From assembly GCA_031254635.1 (NCBI GenBank), contig JAIRUB010000159.1:1-8619 (forward strand): DNA of 8,619 nt, given 5' to 3'. Each line of letters begins with the position of its first letter. Within the stretch, counting starts at the first letter, position 1. Positions 6,882 to 8,619 of this stretch are shown here, one piece after another. The notes beneath the pieces are model-generated. The model saw only the letters and a list, made by a program, of their open reading frames with translations, did no database searches and was not told the origin of the DNA. The position numbers and the translations under genes were made by a program. The DNA is from Prevotellaceae bacterium (GTDB taxonomy: Bacteria; Bacteroidota; Bacteroidia; Bacteroidales; UBA932).

Positions 6882-7039
6882 AAGCGACTAAGAGGTGAAA
6901 GGTACAAGGTAAAGGGTGAAATAGAAGAAAATGGGTGAAGATGGGAGAAAAACAATTTTTAACAACCTTCATTAAATAAGTAATCATAACTCATAAACCG
7001 CCTCATACTCCACGTCTTACGCTTCACGTCTAACATTTA
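6882..7039. repeat. recA-tRNA intergenic region with degenerate 7-bp-period repeats
   Basis: Straight after the recA stop, units aggtgaa (6893), aggtaca (6900), aggtaaa (6907) and gggtgaa (6914) repeat every 7 bases in a purine-rich strand that continues to about 6955. A second set lies at about 7000-7035, where the minus strand carries gacgtga, agcgtaa, gacgtgg with a 7/14-base period. This set shares acgtgaagcgt with the array near 427-438. No clear intrinsic terminator for recA was found and no small gene is supported. Confidence 0.55.
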
Positions 7040-7071
7040 TTTGCACAAGAAGATATAAATGCTTACCTTTG
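7040..7071 (+). promoter_or_regulatory. Promoter of the initiator tRNA gene
   Basis: TTTG (7040-7043), 20 bases, then TACCTTTG (7064-7071) match the Bacteroidota -33/-7 consensus. Initiation about 5 bases downstream, near 7076, would leave only some 7 bases of leader before the mature tRNA 5' end at 7083. Confidence 0.8.
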
Positions 7072-7082
7072 CAATTCTATAT

Positions 7083-7155
<73 letters not shown>

Positions 7156-7165
7156 CTACTAAAGC

Positions 7166-7197
7166 AAAAGAATCATCAAAAGATGGTTCTTTTTTTA
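7166..7197 (+). terminator. Intrinsic terminator of the tRNA-fMet gene
   Basis: AGAATCATC (7169-7177) pairs with GATGGTTCT (7182-7190) through a 9-bp stem with one T-G wobble and a 4-base A loop, followed by a run of T. Flanking A residues can extend the stem into the T-tract. It begins about ten bases after the tRNA 3' end. Confidence 0.85.
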
Positions 7198-7246
7198 TTC
7201 CTTTATTTTTACAAGGTACTGATAATTCACGAAATACAGAGAATAC

Positions 7247-7262
7247 GGCTTAATAGTCAAAA
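7247..7262 (+). repeat. Dispersed repeat, copy 2 (partial)
   Basis: GGCTTAATAGTCAAAA is identical to 7288-7303, 41 bases downstream in the same orientation, and to the reverse complement of 100-115. Beyond this core the match decays (TTGTTGATG against GTGTTGATA in copy 1), so it looks like a shortened or diverged copy. Confidence 0.75.
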
Positions 7263-7287
7263 TTGTTGATGAATTTACCTTTTTTTT

Positions 7288-7350
7288 GGCTTAATAGTCA
7301 AAAGTGGTGAAAAACGTACAATTTTATCACCACTTTTGACTATTATACCC
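7288..7350. repeat. Palindromic repeat element upstream of coaX (copies 3 and 4)
   Basis: TAATAGTCAAAAGTGGTGA at 7292-7310 is the exact reverse complement of 7327-7345, a 19-bp perfect inverted repeat with a 16-base loop. Each arm is a copy of the dispersed repeat, so the element is two copies head to head. The inverted arms can be drawn with TA on both outer sides, which would fit a miniature element with TA target duplication, though one example proves nothing. It ends about 28 bases before the coaX -7 box and could also act as an operator or RNA hairpin. Confidence 0.8.
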
Positions 7351-7373
7351 AGTTCCTTAATCACTTTTTTTCC

Positions 7374-7381
7374 TACCTTTG
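7374..7381 (+). promoter_or_regulatory. -7 element of the coaX promoter
   Basis: TACCTTTG matches TAnnTTTG and ends 4 bases before the coaX ATG at 7386. With initiation about 5 bases after the box, the first transcribed base would be at or beside the A of the start codon. No TTTG is seen at the expected -33 distance, so the promoter is incomplete by consensus. Confidence 0.5.
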
Positions 7382-7385
7382 CAGC

Positions 7386-8108
7386 ATGAATCTACTAATT
7401 GACATAGGAAACTCAGGCGCCAAGGTAGCCATTGCCGACAAAGGCCGTTTTTTGACTATGAAACATTATAATAAGCTAACCTTTGAGGCTTTATTGCCTT
7501 TTTTGGAGCAGTATTGCCCCGAGGCGGCTATCTGTTCTTCAGTTGCGGATGAAAATGATCAAAGCGCTATTTGTAAGATGCTTGGCAAATATGTAAAAAA
7601 GATAATCCCCTTTAACCATACAACGCCTGTTCCCATTAAAAATTGCTACGCAACGCCCGAAACCCTTGGCATTGACCGCTTAGCAGCAGCGGTAGGAGCT
7701 AACCACCTCTTTCCGGCCACCGACTGCCTTATATTCGACTGTGGCACAGCCCTTACCATTGACATCCTGAGCCGGAACGGTGAGTTTTTGGGTGGTAACA
7801 TATCTCCCGGGATGCAAACCCGTTTTAAAGCCTTGAATACCTTTACAGCAAAACTTCCATTAGAGGATATTGCTGAGAATGTTCCTCTTATGGGTACCAC
7901 CACCACCACAGCCATACAAGCCGGAGTGTTTCATGGATTATCTTATGAAATAGAAACATATATCAATAAAAACCCGCATTGTACTATTATTTTTTCCGGC
8001 GGAGATGCACTTTTTTTTGTCAGGAACATAAAAAAATCTATCTTTGTAGTTTGTAATCTTGTCCTCATAGGACTTAATCAGGTAATTAATAATGTATATC
8101 GCCTATAG
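7386..8108 (+). CDS. coaX: Type III pantothenate kinase
   Basis: A 240-residue type III pantothenate kinase, which phosphorylates pantothenate with ATP in the first step of coenzyme A synthesis in the cytoplasm. It belongs to the ASKHA (acetate kinase/Hsp70/actin-like) fold. Motifs are the phosphate-binding DIGNSGAK (6-13), PETLGIDRLAAAVGA (91-105) with the likely catalytic Asp97, DCGTALTID (118-126), GGNISPG (136-142) and GTTTTTAIQAGVFHG (170-184). Length is slightly on the short side of the 240-260 usual for the family but no domain is missing. The start at ATG 7386 is fixed by the first motif, only five residues in. The next gene starts inside its last codons, which suggests co-translation. 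A consensus promoter for that gene lies within the coaX 3' end. Confidence 0.96.
   Translation: MNLLIDIGNSGAKVAIADKGRFLTMKHYNKLTFEALLPFLEQYCPEAAICSSVADENDQSAICKMLGKYVKKIIPFNHTTPVPIKNCYATPETLGIDRLAAAVGANHLFPATDCLIFDCGTALTIDILSRNGEFLGGNISPGMQTRFKALNTFTAKLPLEDIAENVPLMGTTTTTAIQAGVFHGLSYEIETYINKNPHCTIIFSGGDALFFVRNIKKSIFVVCNLVLIGLNQVINNVYRL
8016..8046 (+). promoter_or_regulatory. Consensus promoter inside the end of coaX
   Basis: TTTG (8016-8019), 19 bases, TATCTTTG (8039-8046) is an exact TTTG-N19-TAnnTTTG match, located inside the coaX reading frame. It would start transcripts near 8051, about 40 bases before the ATG of the outer-membrane protein gene at 8092. That would allow the gene to be expressed apart from coaX. 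Confidence 0.7.
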
Positions 8109-8619
8109 ATTTTTTGTGAAGTCAATAATAGTTCTTGGCCTCTTGCTCTTTACCGCAACTGCCGCCTTTGCTCAAAACGATGATGCTATCAATACGTTTA
8201 CGCCGTATTCATTTTACGGAGTTGGTGATTTGATGCGCCCCGGTACGCCCTATAACCGCGCTATGGGAGGCATTGGAACAGCTATGCGAACCTCTCGTCA
8301 AATTAATTTTTTGAATCCGGCAGCTTTAACGGCACATGATTCCTTGGCATTTATGATTGACTTTGGATTTGAAAGTCAAAATTATTATTCGGCTTATTAC
8401 GCTGATAATCATAATGATAAGAAGTTGCATAAAACTGCCTCCAATAGCGTTAATGTGCATCATGTAGTAATGAGTTTTCCGATATCACGGAAATTAGTGG
8501 TGGGAGTGGGCCTATTCCCCTACAGTAATGTGGGATATAAAATGCAAAGTACCGAAACACGACCGGACATTATTGCTGAAATGGGTAATATTTATTATGA
8601 ATACCAAGGTGAAGGTGGT
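8092..8619 (+). CDS. Outer-membrane beta-barrel protein, FadL/PorV-like (partial, cut by window end)
   Basis: The first 176 codons of an exported protein; the 3' end lies outside the window. Residues 1-28 are a signal peptide: a short basic start, the hydrophobic core SIIVLGLLLFTATAA, and likely cleavage after AFA before Gln. The mature start (TPYSFYGVGDL, then RAMGGIGTAM and INFLNPAAL) is the pattern seen at the N-terminus of Bacteroidota outer-membrane barrels annotated as FadL-, PorV- or UPF-like proteins, where an NPA motif follows a Gly-rich plug segment. Alternating hydrophobic strands follow. The ATG at 8092 overlaps coaX by 17 bases in another frame; a GTG at 8116 after the coaX stop is an alternative, but it would cut the signal peptide short. 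A transport substrate cannot be assigned. Confidence 0.8.
   Translation, partial: MYIAYRFFVKSIIVLGLLLFTATAAFAQNDDAINTFTPYSFYGVGDLMRPGTPYNRAMGGIGTAMRTSRQINFLNPAALTAHDSLAFMIDFGFESQNYYSAYYADNHNDKKLHKTASNSVNVHHVVMSFPISRKLVVGVGLFPYSNVGYKMQSTETRPDIIAEMGNIYYEYQGEGG

Noticed and set aside
6882..6990. Intrinsic terminator after recA
   Set aside because: Only a weak A/T 5-bp pairing near 6953-6962 was seen, without a GC-containing stem.

Overview
The window looks like a chromosomal core region of a member of the Bacteroidota, probably Bacteroidales. The reasons are the transcription signals (several exact or near matches to the Bacteroidota -33/-7 consensus TTTG-N19/20-TAnnTTTG), the absence of Shine-Dalgarno sites before the starts, AT-rich intergenic DNA around moderately GC-balanced genes, a RecA with Bacteroidota-like L1 sequence, tRNA genes without an encoded CCA, and the pair coaX followed by a FadL-like outer-membrane protein gene. 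No species can be named.

Layout. Positions 1-245 are AT-rich and hold no secure gene, but they contain one copy of a dispersed repeat. A CAT-anticodon tRNA (elongator Met or Ile2) lies on the minus strand at 293-367 with its own consensus promoter and intrinsic terminator. Four minus-strand genes then occupy 532-5739, read right to left: a sugar-phosphate-type nucleotidyltransferase, dnaG (primase), an unrecognised 386-residue protein, and a trypsin-like protease carrying a zinc ribbon. Their gaps are only 36-42 bases with no internal promoter seen, so they are probably one operon. recA is divergent on the plus strand at 5835-6881. After it come an initiator tRNA-fMet (7083-7155) with promoter and terminator, a palindromic repeat, coaX (type III pantothenate kinase), and the first 176 codons of an outer-membrane beta-barrel protein that overlaps coaX by 17 bases.

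Most of the genes are housekeeping: replication priming, recombination, translation initiation and CoA synthesis. The least ordinary part is the distal half of the dnaG operon. There a cytoplasmic-looking HtrA/trypsin-type protease with no signal peptide and no PDZ domain carries a C-terminal domain of about 100 residues. The adjacent gene carries the same domain near its N-terminus, with matching spacing of key residues. I infer a protease plus partner module, possibly not described as such.

Other points are a four-copy repeat (core AATAGTCAAAAGTG) that forms a perfect 19-bp palindrome before coaX, degenerate 7-8-bp-period arrays in several intergenic gaps, two genes predicted to have leaderless or nearly leaderless transcripts (coaX and the nucleotidyltransferase), a consensus promoter buried inside the end of coaX, and an extra base in the D arm of the first tRNA.
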